NCBI GenBank assembly: GCA_949751835.1
Contig: CATKHK010000091.1
Span: forward strand, 1-64,000
Length of the DNA: 64,000 bases
DNA from: Blepharisma japonicum
Taxonomy: Eukaryota; Ciliophora; Heterotrichea; Heterotrichida; Blepharismidae
Direction: 5' to 3'
The notes beneath the pieces are model-generated. The model saw only the letters and a program-made list of their open reading frames with translations. It searched no databases and was not told the DNA's origin. A program made the translations under genes and the position numbers. Below are positions 42,800 through 53,247 of the stretch, one piece after another. How positions within the stretch are numbered: position 1 is the first letter of the stretch; each line of letters starts with the position of its first letter.

Positions 42800-43855
42800 A
42801 TGAAGAAAAAGCCAACAATGACTAAGAAGATGCTTAAACTAGCCTCAGACTCAGAAGAAGAAAACATGGAGAACTCCATGTCAATAGAAATGTAATCTAA
42901 ACTCAGCGGCGCAGATGGGCTGAAATTTATAAAAGAAGGCTTAGATATCGGTCGTCAAGGCTTTGCAAGAGATGAAAGGGGAACTGTCATTTCAATTCAA
43001 CCTCAAGACTTAGAAATGGGTAAATTCAGAGGAAGAGGTTCTGCAGCTATTGTCCAAGAAGCTTTACATAAGCCAACTGGTACTCTGCTGGCTTTGAAAT
43101 CGATCAATGTTTATGACAAAGAAAAAAGGCGGCAGCTTATGAATGATATCAGGGCTTTAGAAAGGTCTGACTGTCCTTTCCTTGTCAAATTTTATGGGGC
43201 TTATTTTGACGAAGGACAAGTAAAAGTTGCTTTAGAGCTTATGGACGCTGGAAGCCTAGGTGATTTAGTTAAAAAACTCCCAAACCCTACAGTACCTGAG
43301 CCAATTTTAGCCAAAATGACACAGCAGATGCTAAATGGACTGATGTATCTTCATAAAGTAAAGCATCAGGTACATAGAGATATAAAGCCTGAAAATGTCC
43401 TCGCAAGCACTTCTGGGGCAGTTAAATTAAGTGACTTTGGGATCAGCAAGGAATTAGGGGTGACCATTGGGCTTTGCAATACTTTTGTTGGGACTATGAT
43501 TTATATGAGCCCTGAAAGGATCAATGGGAAAACTTATAGCTACTCCAGCGATATTTGAAGCCTTGGACTTATGCTTGTAGAGCTAGCTCTTGGGAAGTAC
43601 CCTTATCCCAAAGCGAATACTTATATAGAAATGATTGAACATATAATGACTTCTCCAGAGCCGACACTTCCTGATGCATTTTCGGCTGAATTTAAAGACT
43701 TTTTAAGCCATTGTGTTAAAAAGGTGCCCGAACAAAGGTGAAGCACTATACAGCTCTGTGCTCATCCTTGGGTGCTGAGGTATTCAGAGAGTGAAGTGGA
43801 CTTGCCAGGGTGGATTCAGAGCTGTTTGGATGCGATTAAAAACTTGGAAGAATAG
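42800..43855 (+). CDS. MAP kinase kinase-like (STE7 family) protein kinase, 346 aa
   Basis: ATG 42800 to TAG 43853, one 15-nt intron and two UGA as Trp (SDIWSLG and QRWSTIQ, both conserved kinase tryptophans). The N-terminus is a Lys-rich stretch like a MAPK docking site (KKKPTMTKKMLKL). Kinase motifs: GRGSAAIVQEA (glycine loop), ALKSI, HRDIKPENVL, LSDFGISKEL, FVGTMIYMSPERI, SYSSDIWSLGLMLVELALGK, and FLSHCVKKVPEQRWS. GTxxYMSPER and the short C-lobe are typical of MEK/MKK kinases, which activate MAP kinases by dual phosphorylation. The activation loop is LGVTIGLCNTFVGT, with Thr and Cys near the usual Ser/Thr positions. The upstream and downstream partners are not in the window. Confidence 0.9.
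42892..42906 (+). other. 15-nt intron in the MAPKK-like gene
   Basis: GTAATCTAAACTCAG carries an in-frame TAA; removal joins NSMSIE to IGADGLKFIKEG. A is at position 10. Without it the kinase would lack its N-terminal 74 residues. Confidence 0.88.
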
Positions 43856-44159
43856 TGATATTTTAATAGTAATTTAAAAATTACTGCTTATAATATAAAT
43901 TTGTGCAAAGAAAAATATATTATCGATATATAAAAAATTATTATTAATTTAAAATCGCTTATAAAAAAGCATAACAAATAAACAATTTTAAAAATAAGCT
44001 TATTGATATTTCAGCTGATTATTAAGCCTAAAATTACTCTACTTAAAGCAAGAGTTTTATAACGATTACTTGCTACATATACAAATAAATCCTCTTCTCC
44101 ATATATCTACTTCTCTGGAGATATTCTAATTTATTATTAAGATTTTGTAAAACCTTAAA
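43856..44159. other. intergenic, nothing recognised
   Basis: About 300 bp of AT-rich sequence between two convergent stop codons. Confidence 0.45.
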
Positions 44160-45317
44160 TTAGTTCATTAATAGAACGAGTAAAGGTGCTAATAAAACGT
44201 AGTTCAATGCTGAACTATCCAATTCCTTGCTCAACTCATATAAAACACTATCGTAAACTTCGGCCACACAGTCATCTTCATCAACCACAACAGGATAACT
44301 CAAGGCAAAGAAATTAGCAAACATAAATTTCTCATAATTCTTCTTAGACCACCAATTCCCCATGCAGTAAGTGCTAAACCTATGTTCTGTATTGCAGTAA
44401 TTTATCTCACTCCCTTCCAGCCATTTCTGAAAATACCCAAGAGCTACCAGAGAAATAGGATCGCCAGGGAACAATGAACAGTAGCTTTGGGCATCTTTAT
44501 TATGTCCACACTCACAGGTGCCAAATACTTGTCCGTCAGTGAAATAGTCATCGCTTACAGACCTGCAGTCCACGTCATAGCTACATTTCATAGGTAAATA
44601 GTCTATAGAGACGACAGTATCTAAACAAGCATATGTGTTTTGGTAATCACCCTCTGTAGGCTGAAACTGTCCTGACACTTGACAATGATTAGACGCGCAG
44701 AGGTTATTAGTCCCATCAGTTGCGCATGTACCTACAGGTAGGTGAGCAGAAATTGATCTATAAGCGACGCATTTGTTGGTCGCGGTCTTAGTCGTGATAT
44801 TGCAGCCAGCTCCATTGACACATTGATAATCATTTTCGCACCCAAAGGCTCCAATAGAGTATTGAGTTTGGCATGTACCGGATGAGCAGTACAGCCCAGG
44901 CTTGCAGTCAGCATTTGACTCACAGCCTTCGCCTTTGCTTGAGCCAGTGCAAATATTGTCGACGCAGCCGGTTTTTCCTTCTTCAACTTGATTAGTCCTG
45001 CATTCGGAGTCTTTTGTACACTTTTCTCCAGGGTATAAGCCAACGATGTCTACTGGAGTGTCAGGGATTTTGGCACAAGTGCTATTTCCTTGAACTGCTA
45101 TAGGGCAGTACTCTTTTGAGGATGAACAAGGCTTAACGTAGTAGGTAGGGATGGTTGCCTTGCTATCATAATAGACACAAGTTCCGCTGGTGAAAGACTG
45201 ACCTTTCTGCTTGCAAGTATAAGCTGTACAGTTCATCATCGTGTTTTCGTCAGCAGAAACGATACAAAATAGGATAAAAATCGTAAAAATCGATAGAAAC
45301 TTAATCTCGCCTGCCAT
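44160..45317 (-). CDS. secreted or GPI-anchored Cys-rich protein, 385 aa
   Basis: I start at ATG 45317 (MAGEIKFLSIFTIFILFC) because it begins directly with a signal peptide cleaved after about VSA; an upstream in-frame ATG at 45365 adds 16 residues. The mature chain has regularly spaced cysteines (CTKDSECRTNQVEEGKTGC; GCESNADCKPGLYCSSGTC; GCENDYQCVNGAGC), a pattern like the EB and dickkopf-type cysteine modules. The last ~18 residues are hydrophobic (YVLLAPLLVLLMN) after a small-residue site (LDSSALN), typical of GPI attachment. It is probably a cell-surface or extracellular protein of unknown ligand. All Trp are UGG. Confidence 0.82.
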   Translation of the reverse strand: MAGEIKFLSIFTIFILFCIVSADENTMMNCTAYTCKQKGQSFTSGTCVYYDSKATIPTYYVKPCSSSKEYCPIAVQGNSTCAKIPDTPVDIVGLYPGEKCTKDSECRTNQVEEGKTGCVDNICTGSSKGEGCESNADCKPGLYCSSGTCQTQYSIGAFGCENDYQCVNGAGCNITTKTATNKCVAYRSISAHLPVGTCATDGTNNLCASNHCQVSGQFQPTEGDYQNTYACLDTVVSIDYLPMKCSYDVDCRSVSDDYFTDGQVFGTCECGHNKDAQSYCSLFPGDPISLVALGYFQKWLEGSEINYCNTEHRFSTYCMGNWWSKKNYEKFMFANFFALSYPVVVDEDDCVAEVYDSVLYELSKELDSSALNYVLLAPLLVLLMN

Positions 45318-45521
45318 ATTTATGATTATGCTTAAGTTATTGATGATTCTTTTAAGTTTATGCATAACACAATTTTTTATTATATTTAAATAGATCTGGC
45401 AAGAGAAAAAGAGATTATTTTTGTCTATGCAAATCCTTATTTAATAGCAAAAAATAAAAAAATAAAAAAATATATTTCTTTATAGAAATCATTGAATTTA
45501 ATAAGTTTATAATCGATTCCA

Positions 45522-46310
45522 ATGGCACTTGGGTCTAACATCGGCATCATGGACGGAGCTTTCTTCGTAGGCAAATCAGAGCTCTTAAGCTGGGTCAACG
45601 GTCTTCTCCAACTGAATATTACAAGAGTCGAGCAAATGGCTACAGGTGCCGCGTATTGTCAAATCATGGACGCAGTATTCCCAGGCTGCATAAACCTCGG
45701 CAAAGTAAACTGGATGGCCAAATACGACCACGAATACACTCAGAATTTCAAACTCCTTCAAGCAGCTTTTGACAAGAATAATGTGCAGAAACACATTGAA
45801 GTCGAAAAACTCATCAAGGCAAAATCTCTTGACAATTTAGAATTCATGCAATGGTTCAAGCGCTTTGTGGACTTAAACTACAGAGGAGGGGACTACCCAG
45901 CTCTTGAAAGGAGAAGAGGTGCCAAAACCCCTTGGGATCTAGGCGAAAGAACTGGCCCAGTCCAAGCAGCCCAGACAAGGCCACAAAATGCTCAGCCAAG
46001 AAACCCTAGACCTGCTGAATCTTCAAAAGCACCTCAGCCTAAAGCAAAACCAGTGCGAGAAGCAAGGCCAGACGAAAGCGAAGTGGCTCGACAAATCGCA
46101 GAACTACGACTAACTTCAGATTCTTTAGAAAAAGAAAGGGACTTTTATTTTGGGAAATTAAGAGCAATTGAGCTGTTTTGTGAGCACTATGAAGACCAAG
46201 GTAACCCTATTGTGATGGAGATACAGAAAATTTTGTTCGCGACAGATGAAGAAAATGTCGCAGTGAATGATGATGGGACTGTGTCTATAACGCCTATTGA
46301 GCAAGAATAG
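45522..46310 (+). CDS. EB1/MAPRE microtubule plus-end-binding protein, 262 aa
   Basis: ATG 45522 to TAG 46308, no UGA. The calponin-homology domain is residues ~15-120 (SELLSWVNGLLQLNITRVEQ, AAYCQIMDAVFPGCINLGKV, EYTQNFKLLQAAFDK, QWFKRFVDLNYRGGDY). A Pro/Ala/Lys-rich linker (~130-185) precedes the EB-homology coiled coil (~190-245: LEKERDFYFGKLRAIELFCE). The C-terminus is acidic but lacks the EEY/F end of animal EB1 (it ends TPIEQE), so CAP-Gly docking may differ. It tracks growing microtubule ends and recruits partners. The gene converges with Nop56 with 53 bp between stops. Confidence 0.95.
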   Translation: MALGSNIGIMDGAFFVGKSELLSWVNGLLQLNITRVEQMATGAAYCQIMDAVFPGCINLGKVNWMAKYDHEYTQNFKLLQAAFDKNNVQKHIEVEKLIKAKSLDNLEFMQWFKRFVDLNYRGGDYPALERRRGAKTPWDLGERTGPVQAAQTRPQNAQPRNPRPAESSKAPQPKAKPVREARPDESEVARQIAELRLTSDSLEKERDFYFGKLRAIELFCEHYEDQGNPIVMEIQKILFATDEENVAVNDDGTVSITPIEQE

Positions 46311-46363
46311 AAATCAATAAATAAAGAATAGTTAAGAAAAATTGTTAGAAATCAATAATCTTA

Positions 46364-48004
46364 TTATTCAGAAGATTTTCGTTTTTTACTATCTTTTTTG
46401 CCTTTCTTTTTCTTTTTGCTGTCTTCTTCGCTCTCTTCGTCTGACTCCTCTTTTGATTTCTTGCTTTTCTTCTTTGGCTTTACCTCTTCTTCACTGGACT
46501 CTTCTACAACTTTTGTTTTTTTGCCTTTTTTCTTAGGCTTTTCTTCTTCACTTTCAGACTCTTCCACAACTTTTTTAGGTTTTTTCTTTGGTTTTTCTTC
46601 TTCTATAACTTTTTTGCCTTTTTTGACTGGGATTTCTCCTTCAGAATCTTCTTCTTCACTTTCAACAACTTTTCTTTTCTTTTTTGGTGCTTCTTCAGTG
46701 TCTTTTGTTTCTTTTTCAAGCTTTTCAATGACCTCATGCATCACATCTTCATTAGGAGCTCCTCTTTCTCCAGTCACAAAGTATTTCAGCCTTTCTTCTA
46801 CCTGCTCGTTCATCCTTTCTCCAAAAGCACTAGTAGTTCCTTGGTAGAAGCAATCAATTCTGCTTGCCAGTGAACATTTATTAGCCAAAAATCTTGAAAT
46901 TTTCCCTTTATCTGCAGCACCTGCTCTCCCTATAAACGAGGAATGGTAAAGAATTCCATATTTTGGTGTGTTTCCTCTTGTTTTCAAAGCCCTGAACAGT
47001 GCTTTTTCTGCTCCCAAAATTTGTACAGTTGAAGCTGGATATTTAGCCAAATTGCTGAGCCCACCAGCTTGTGAAATAAGTCTTGCTCCTACAGTTTCCC
47101 CTATAAGTGCTGACAAATTAGGTGCAATATGTGACATTCTCAGCTTCAAATATTCCACCAGTCTCAATCTGAACTCTCCCAAATTAATAACTTTGTCACA
47201 AAAAGCATTAATCTGTTCAGAATCCAAATCAGTCATATCTCCTCCCATAGAAATCTTGGCTGCATTCAAAATTTCGGTTGCCACGTCTTCGCTTCCTACT
47301 ACTTCTGCAAGTCCTTCTATTGACTCCTCATCTAAAAGTGACTTATTTTTGATCAGCTTGACAGCTCTGGCAAAGGTAAGATTTTCAGGAATTATTGGAT
47401 AAAGCTCAGGGAAGTGCCAGGAAAACCACTCCTTGAGCCTCATTGCGAAGGTGTTGATGTCTTTATCAAGCTGGTCAATGAGAGAAATGGCGTGGATGAT
47501 GTGCTTGTCGTAGCGCTTGATGTCTTGTTGGACCTTAGATCGAGAATAGGCGTGAGCTAGACCGAGTTGGGCCTTGCCAAGGTCGTGAGTGCTGAGTCCT
47601 TTGACGAGGCTTTCGATATGCAGACGGATTCCTCTGAAAACTTCTTGGGTCATTTCGTTTTTGACACAGGTCAGCTTTGGATAAAATTCATTGATGGATG
47701 CTGGAAGACGTGCGTCTTCAATAGCAAGCTTGCATTTAGACTTTGTGACGCTAGGGAGATTTGTTTCTAGGAATTCTGCAAGATCCTTTGGACAGAGCCC
47801 GTTTGCGATGGCTTGGATGTTTTCTTGTGCTTGGTCGGCTGATGAAAATTGATAATAAGCTTCGAGCTTCACCATCTTCTTGAATCTCTTGAAATCTTTA
47901 AGTGACTGTTGGATTGATGATAGAACTCCTCCTATTTCTTCAATGGCTTCGCCTGAAAATAGAGAATAGCCTGCTGCAGTCTCAAACAGATAATAGAGAG
48001 CCAT
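46364..48004 (-). CDS. NOP56: Nop56 box C/D snoRNP core protein, 546 aa
   Basis: ATG 48004 to TAA 46364, no UGA. N-terminal domain ~1-150 (ALYYLFETAAGYSLF, FETAxGYxLF as in Nop56), coiled coil ~150-230, and the Nop RNA-binding domain ~260-400 with MSHIAPNLSALIGETVGARL, SQAGGLSNLAKYPASTVQIL and TPKYGILYHSSFIGRAG. The C-terminus (~440-546) is a Lys/Glu/Asp/Ser tail (EEKPKKKPKKVVEESESEEE). It scaffolds box C/D snoRNPs that 2'-O-methylate rRNA in the nucleolus, with Nop58, fibrillarin and Snu13. I prefer Nop56 over Nop58 from the N-terminal domain; confidence in the pair is higher than in the choice. Confidence 0.92.
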   Translation of the reverse strand: MALYYLFETAAGYSLFSGEAIEEIGGVLSSIQQSLKDFKRFKKMVKLEAYYQFSSADQAQENIQAIANGLCPKDLAEFLETNLPSVTKSKCKLAIEDARLPASINEFYPKLTCVKNEMTQEVFRGIRLHIESLVKGLSTHDLGKAQLGLAHAYSRSKVQQDIKRYDKHIIHAISLIDQLDKDINTFAMRLKEWFSWHFPELYPIIPENLTFARAVKLIKNKSLLDEESIEGLAEVVGSEDVATEILNAAKISMGGDMTDLDSEQINAFCDKVINLGEFRLRLVEYLKLRMSHIAPNLSALIGETVGARLISQAGGLSNLAKYPASTVQILGAEKALFRALKTRGNTPKYGILYHSSFIGRAGAADKGKISRFLANKCSLASRIDCFYQGTTSAFGERMNEQVEERLKYFVTGERGAPNEDVMHEVIEKLEKETKDTEEAPKKKRKVVESEEEDSEGEIPVKKGKKVIEEEKPKKKPKKVVEESESEEEKPKKKGKKTKVVEESSEEEVKPKKKSKKSKEESDEESEEDSKKKKKGKKDSKKRKSSE

Positions 48005-49194
48005 TTATTTCCATAAGAAGTCACATATAAGGATTAATATTTTAGATGAAAAAGGAAAGGAAAAGCAAGGATTATTGAGGAGTTAAGGAAAGAAATGATA
48101 TGATAGTTTTGACCATGAATTTTAGGAGAATTGATAAAGATTTGGAAGGGTAATTAAGAATTGTGATCAAACAGATTTTCTTAAAGATTAGGCTGTAAAT
48201 TTGGAAATTTTAAGCAGATAAAAGCTCAAACAAGGATATTTAAATAGAATTCGTTAAGGAATATTACAAATTTCAAGAGGATCTATCAATAATTTATTCT
48301 CAAAAATTTCTCAATTAAGCGGAATTTATAGAGCATGCATTGAGCTAAACTTTAAAAAATTTCTTTTTCTAATTTTAGCTTAAATATTAAGAACATTTAA
48401 TTAATTTTTAATTTAATCAAATACTAGCTTATTACTTATTAGTCAATGAAATCTTCTTATCTAAATGATTTTATCATTAAGCTTGCTATGTATCTTCATG
48501 AGAAAAACAAAGATATAAGCATGAAAAATCATCAGTTTAGTTTCCCTAAATCTTCCCATCATTGATAATCAACATATTTAGCCTAAAAACTATAAGGCGC
48601 CCAAAGATATTTTTTATTTTTTAGTCACGGCAAAATTTATAAAATATGGAGACTTTGGTTTACAAGAAAAAATATGGATATTTATCTTATATAACCATGA
48701 CAATGAGGCAATGCATTGTTCTCTATGTGCAGAAAAAAAGAAAGATATTTTCTGAAATTTATTAGAAAAAATGGTGAGAATGTGTCAGGCATCAGTTGTG
48801 TATTTGAATTAAAAATGGATTTTATATAAAAGAATTAAAATTTGATTAGCTTTAAAAGTTTTTATTCTATATTTTCTATAGGAAATTTAATGATTACTTA
48901 ATTTATAATATTCATAAATGAGTAAATAAATCAGGAAAATCAATTTTATAAGGGAAATTAATAGAAATATTGTCAAAGGAATTGCATTTTGATTTTTAAT
49001 ACATTTTAAACTAATTTTTATCTTTACATAGCTTTAATAATGCTTTAGTTGATTATTTTAAATCTTTTGGAATAGTTAAATAATATTTCGCTATAACCTG
49101 AATAGCAATTAATCTTTCACCAAAAGAAAACTATTTTTATTTCAGCTATTAAATCAAAACCCCTGAATCCTAATCAAAAAATTTACAATTATTA
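48005..49194. other. long AT-rich intergenic region
   Basis: About 1.2 kb between two minus-strand genes; it should contain the Nop56 promoter. No coding frame, tRNA-like fold or repeat was recognised. Confidence 0.45.
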
Positions 49195-49623
49195 TTAGTC
49201 AATCCCTGTCATCTCAATCTCATCAATTCCTAGAAATTCATGCAAAATGTCTTCATGGTAAAACTCACAGTTATTGAGCATGGTGCTGTAATCTCCATCA
49301 CTGTTATCTTCTTCAATAACATCGACATCAAGTCGATCTTTAGCATCAAATTTATCCTCTTGACCCTTTTCCGAATGATATGCTTTAATCATAGAAGATA
49401 CTTGGTTACGACCGTCCCCAAATTTTTTAGCACGCTCCGACGTGCTTTTTGAGCTGATTTCTTTAGAATTTGGATGGCTGATTTCTGGGCCAGAGTTTTC
49501 GATTCTCAATTTATCAGAATTTACCTCAGTGTTCTGAAATGAGCTTTGTTGAGTATTTTTGGATGCAGAAATCACTCCAGGTCTTCTTGGATTTGTTGCA
49601 TTCATAGACGCACTGCAGCCCAT
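49195..49623 (-). CDS. small N-myristoylation candidate, 142 aa
   Basis: ATG 49623 to TAA/TAG 49195. It begins MGCSASMNATNPRRP: Gly2 and Cys3 with Ser6 fit dual myristoylation and palmitoylation, suggesting membrane attachment. The middle is Ser/Asn/Lys-rich and probably disordered; the end is acidic (DVDVIEEDNSDGDYSTMLNN; LHEFLGIDEIEMTGID). It has no enzymatic motif and no recognised family. It lies 118 bp from the stop of the kinesin gene on the same strand. Confidence 0.72.
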   Translation of the reverse strand: MGCSASMNATNPRRPGVISASKNTQQSSFQNTEVNSDKLRIENSGPEISHPNSKEISSKSTSERAKKFGDGRNQVSSMIKAYHSEKGQEDKFDAKDRLDVDVIEEDNSDGDYSTMLNNCEFYHEDILHEFLGIDEIEMTGID

Positions 49624-49741
49624 GATGTTTAAATTTTATTTTAAAGACTGTTACAAGGAAGCTTAAAAATATGAATAAATACCAAAAATTATATAAAAAC
49701 AGCTGTAAAAATTCATAAAATATTACTCTTGCTATATAATA

Positions 49742-52700
49742 TTACGGAGTTTGGTCACCTTGGGACGCAAGACGCCTATTTGTAGGTATTGGAGTTATAT
49801 TCATATATTCCCTTAGCGGAGACCTTCCGAACATTCTATTAAGATTTGTCATCGGCTCTGTATAAATTGCAGTTGACATTGTAGACCTGACTAATTCTTG
49901 GATTTCAATATACATTTCTTTCTTTAGCGGCTTATTCGGAGTACTCAAATTTTCCTGAAGTTCCATGAACCTTGTAGTCCACTCCCCAAGGACTTCATTA
50001 AGTCTTACAACTTCGCATTGTTTTCTTATTAATTCTTGCTCACAATTATTTTTCAGCTCATCTACAAAGGTTTTCCATCTTTCCAATTCATTTTTATGAG
50101 AAGTAAAAATATCACCCTCTAAGTTAGAAAGCAGAAGTTTGTATTGGTTAAGCTCTTCTTTGTACTCCTCGTTCATTTTTTTTAACTGCTCATTATAAAG
50201 CTGCTGGAGGTTGAAACTGGTTTCTATTGCTCTAAGTTTTGTGTGGTAAAAAGAAGGATCAACAGATTCAGCTTCTGCAAAGGAAGAGTTATAGTGCCTT
50301 GGGGTGGCTTCGTCAGTTTTAGCTGGGATTTCTTTGATAGGACGCACAGTTAAAGCCCGTGCAGCTGATCTGAGTGCTTGGCCACTAAAAGTGAAACTCC
50401 CACCATCTTGAGGCAGTGCATTGACGATTTGTCCATTTACAATTCTTGTGATTCTTTTATTAGTAAAAGTCCTCATCATTCTTGTCCTTGGCGTCTGCTC
50501 AGTCTGGACATGTGTTTTTGGAGCTTCCCTCTCCATTTGGTCATATAGCTTAATTACGTGTCTATATGAGTGATGCAAAAAGTCAAGCATATTTTCAAGA
50601 GATTTAATGTTTTCCATTTGGCGTTTGCAGAGGCTTCTTTTCATCATGTATTTATGGTTCACTAAATTTAGCTTCCAGTCTAGCCCATGATATGCCCTGA
50701 CTAAATTTGCATTGATAATTCCAGCCTGTATCAGCTCATTTCTCAATTGAAAAAGGGCTACATCTTTGCTTAGTTCTGCATTGCTATTTAAAGCTTTTTT
50801 CAGTTCTATAGCATAAGGGCTGGAGGTTAAAAGGTCTTTTTTATCAATTGAGATTTCCCTTCTTGACAGCCCTAGATCATAACTGTCACTTGTGTCGACA
50901 TCTACATCATTTCCTTCAGTTATGACTGGAAAATCGTCTCTTCTGAATGTTTCTGTTCTTTCTTCAAATTCTACACAAGTAGAAGCATCAAATTTTCTGC
51001 ATGAGTCTATGAAGTTTTTATATCGCCTGTCTAGCTCCATTAGAGCTTTGGTTAAACGTTTCACTTGGTTATTTAAGCTTTCATTTTGTTTTTTTAATAA
51101 AGCATTTTCAGCTGCATCTTTGTTTATAAGCAAAGCTGTTTTATGGTAATTATCATAATACTCATGAGTCTTCTGTTCTGTTTGCAGCTGCTTTGCCCTC
51201 ATAGATGCCATTTTTTCTTCTAAATCTTTAACTTTATCAGTTAAAGCTTGATTTTCTTTTTTCAAGCTGTGGTTTTTCTTTTTAAACTCCTGAATTTCTT
51301 CATCTTTTTGTTTCACACTATCTCTAAAATTTGACGTTGAGTCGATTTCTGCATCAGAAATTCCTTTTTCTGGGATAAAATTAAAAGATGACGCAAGAGA
51401 GTCTGGCTCAAACAAGGGAAAAGGGTTTGGGCTTTTCTTCTCAATTCTTGACGGCTCTTCTGAGAAGTTTCTCAGCTCTTCAAGCGACACCATAACTTTT
51501 ATATCTGCATTAGTATCCTTTCCCTTCAATTCGCTGGCTCTTCTTTTCTTTGACGTTGTGCTATCAAGGCTTATAGTCGACATTCTCCCTATCATTTTAT
51601 TTACAACTGGACTTGATTTTCTTGGATTTTCTGATTTAAGCTGGTTTATTTCAGATTTTGCAGACTTTAGCTCGGCTTCGAGATATTCAATTTTCTGTAT
51701 ATAGTTTTCAGGAGCGTCCCTCATATTTACCCTGACTTTATTTCTTATCGCTCTGGCTCGTAGTGCAAACCGCATTGTGTTTAATGTTTCTTCTTCTGAT
51801 TTAGGGGAAAGTGAGCAGGCTACTATTAGTGTCGTTTTATAGTTCCCACCTAAGCTTTCTTGAAGAATCCTTGTGAGTTTTGAATCTCTATAAGGGACAT
51901 GGTCGCTATTCGATATAAGAGCATGAATTACATTTCCAAGCGCAGACAGCGATAAATTGATTTTTTTGGTTTCCTCAATTTTAGGTCCTGATACCCCGGT
52001 AGAGTGGACTTTTTCGCTGCCTGCCAAATCTACCAAATTTAGGATCCCTTTTTTTTCAGAACCATTTGAATATTTTTGCATGACTTCTAATATAAAAATC
52101 AAATGGGATCTTGATGACATTTTGTTTAGTTTGGTCGCTGCTACTGTCCTCATAGTTTCTCCTAATGACAGTATTTCTAACATTTCAATTTCTGAGGTAA
52201 CACAGACCTCACACAGCCCTTCTACATAAACTCCCCGTCTTGGGCTTTCTTTTATTTTTAACAGTTTAGGCTCCGCGTCTAATAAGTCTCTCAATGTTTC
52301 TTTATAAATTTCTACCATTGAGCATTTTAATATATACTCAGTCTCCTCTTCATTATTTTGAACAGAATCGAAAATTTGAGAAGCAGCCCTAGGAATCATC
52401 CCTCTTGAATCTTCATCATATATATCATCCCCAAGCATCGTATAAGTTTTGCCTGAGCCTGTTTGTCCATACACGAAAATTGTGCCGTTATATCCGTCCA
52501 TTACATCATGAATGGTTTGTTTGCCAACAAACTCGAAAATTTCTTGGTTTGTGGAGTCAGGGCCATAAATTCTGTCTAGTGTAAAAGATTCTTTATCTTT
52601 CCCTTCTCCAATAGCAACAGTTTTTTCATTGATGAAAGAAATTATTTCTCGGTTCTCTAATAATGCCTATTTGGGGATTACTTTTTCAAATTCTACAAGA

Positions 52701-52828
52701 GGCCGGAATCTGCCTACAACTTTTATGTTATTGGAGCGAGATGAGAGACCTTGGACGTTGTCAATACTGTCAACAATGGAAGTTTGGCTTCTTTGTAATA
52801 AAGTTCTGGCTAGATTTTTGCTCGACAT
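49742..52828 (-). CDS. N-terminal-motor kinesin with long stalk, 1023 aa
   Basis: ATG 52828 to TAA 49742, one 15-nt intron, no UGA. Spliced exon 1 gives NNIKVVGRFRPLVEFEK, which completes the motor: P-loop GQTGSGKT (~115-122), switch I NKMSSRSH, switch II DLAGSEK, YRDSKLTRIL and TMRFALRARAIRNK. After the motor (~375) there is a Ser-rich linker and coiled-coil stalk with KNHSLKKENQALTDKVKDLE. The tail from ~660 carries helical segments and ends in a Pro/Arg-rich part (ITPIPTNRRLASQGD). ATP-driven movement on microtubules is certain from the motor. It looks kinesin-1-like but the subfamily is uncertain. It is a distinct gene from the kinesin at 37698 and lacks the hexad repeat. Confidence 0.9.
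52667..52681 (-). other. 15-nt intron in the second kinesin gene
   Basis: Sense GTAATCCCCAAATAG has an in-frame TAG. It separates RFRPLVEFEK from ALLENREIISF; splicing restores the first strand of the motor to the P-loop exon. A is at position 10. Confidence 0.92.
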
Positions 52829-53247
52829 TTATAATAAGTGTTAGTTTATTTAAAAATGCAATATTATTGATATGCTTGAATTTATTTATTTGAGAGGAGA
52901 GTAGTGAGGGAGGTTTAAGTGGAGAATGATAAATAAGGAATAAGCAAAAATCTGCGAAATAGTATAGGGACTATAAATATGTGGATTAATTAAAAGAGAA
53001 AAAAATTTGTTAAAGAAATGAATTTTTAGTAATAATTGAGGTTTATTTGAAGTTTATTTTCTCATTGTTTTGAAAAGTGATTTATTCAAAAATTGTAAAA
53101 TTTATTTGTAATTCTTATAGAAAAATTAATGATTTTGAAAATCCAGTTTTATAAATATTTTGCATTATTCCAAACTTTTTAATTAATGCAAAGTAGATTT
53201 TAATTAATATGTAAGCTTTTTAATAGTTATAATTATTTGTCTAAATT
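52829..53247. other. intergenic, nothing recognised
   Basis: About 420 bp of AT-rich sequence, upstream of the kinesin and downstream of the MFS gene, both on the minus strand. Confidence 0.45.

Noticed and set aside
46398-46847. 149-codon plus-strand frame rich in Phe and Ser
   Set aside because: Antisense of the Lys/Glu tail of Nop56; the sense frame is conserved.
52629-52893. Plus-strand frames near the start of the second kinesin
   Set aside because: They are antisense to exon 1 and the mini-intron of the kinesin, whose motor is rebuilt by splicing.
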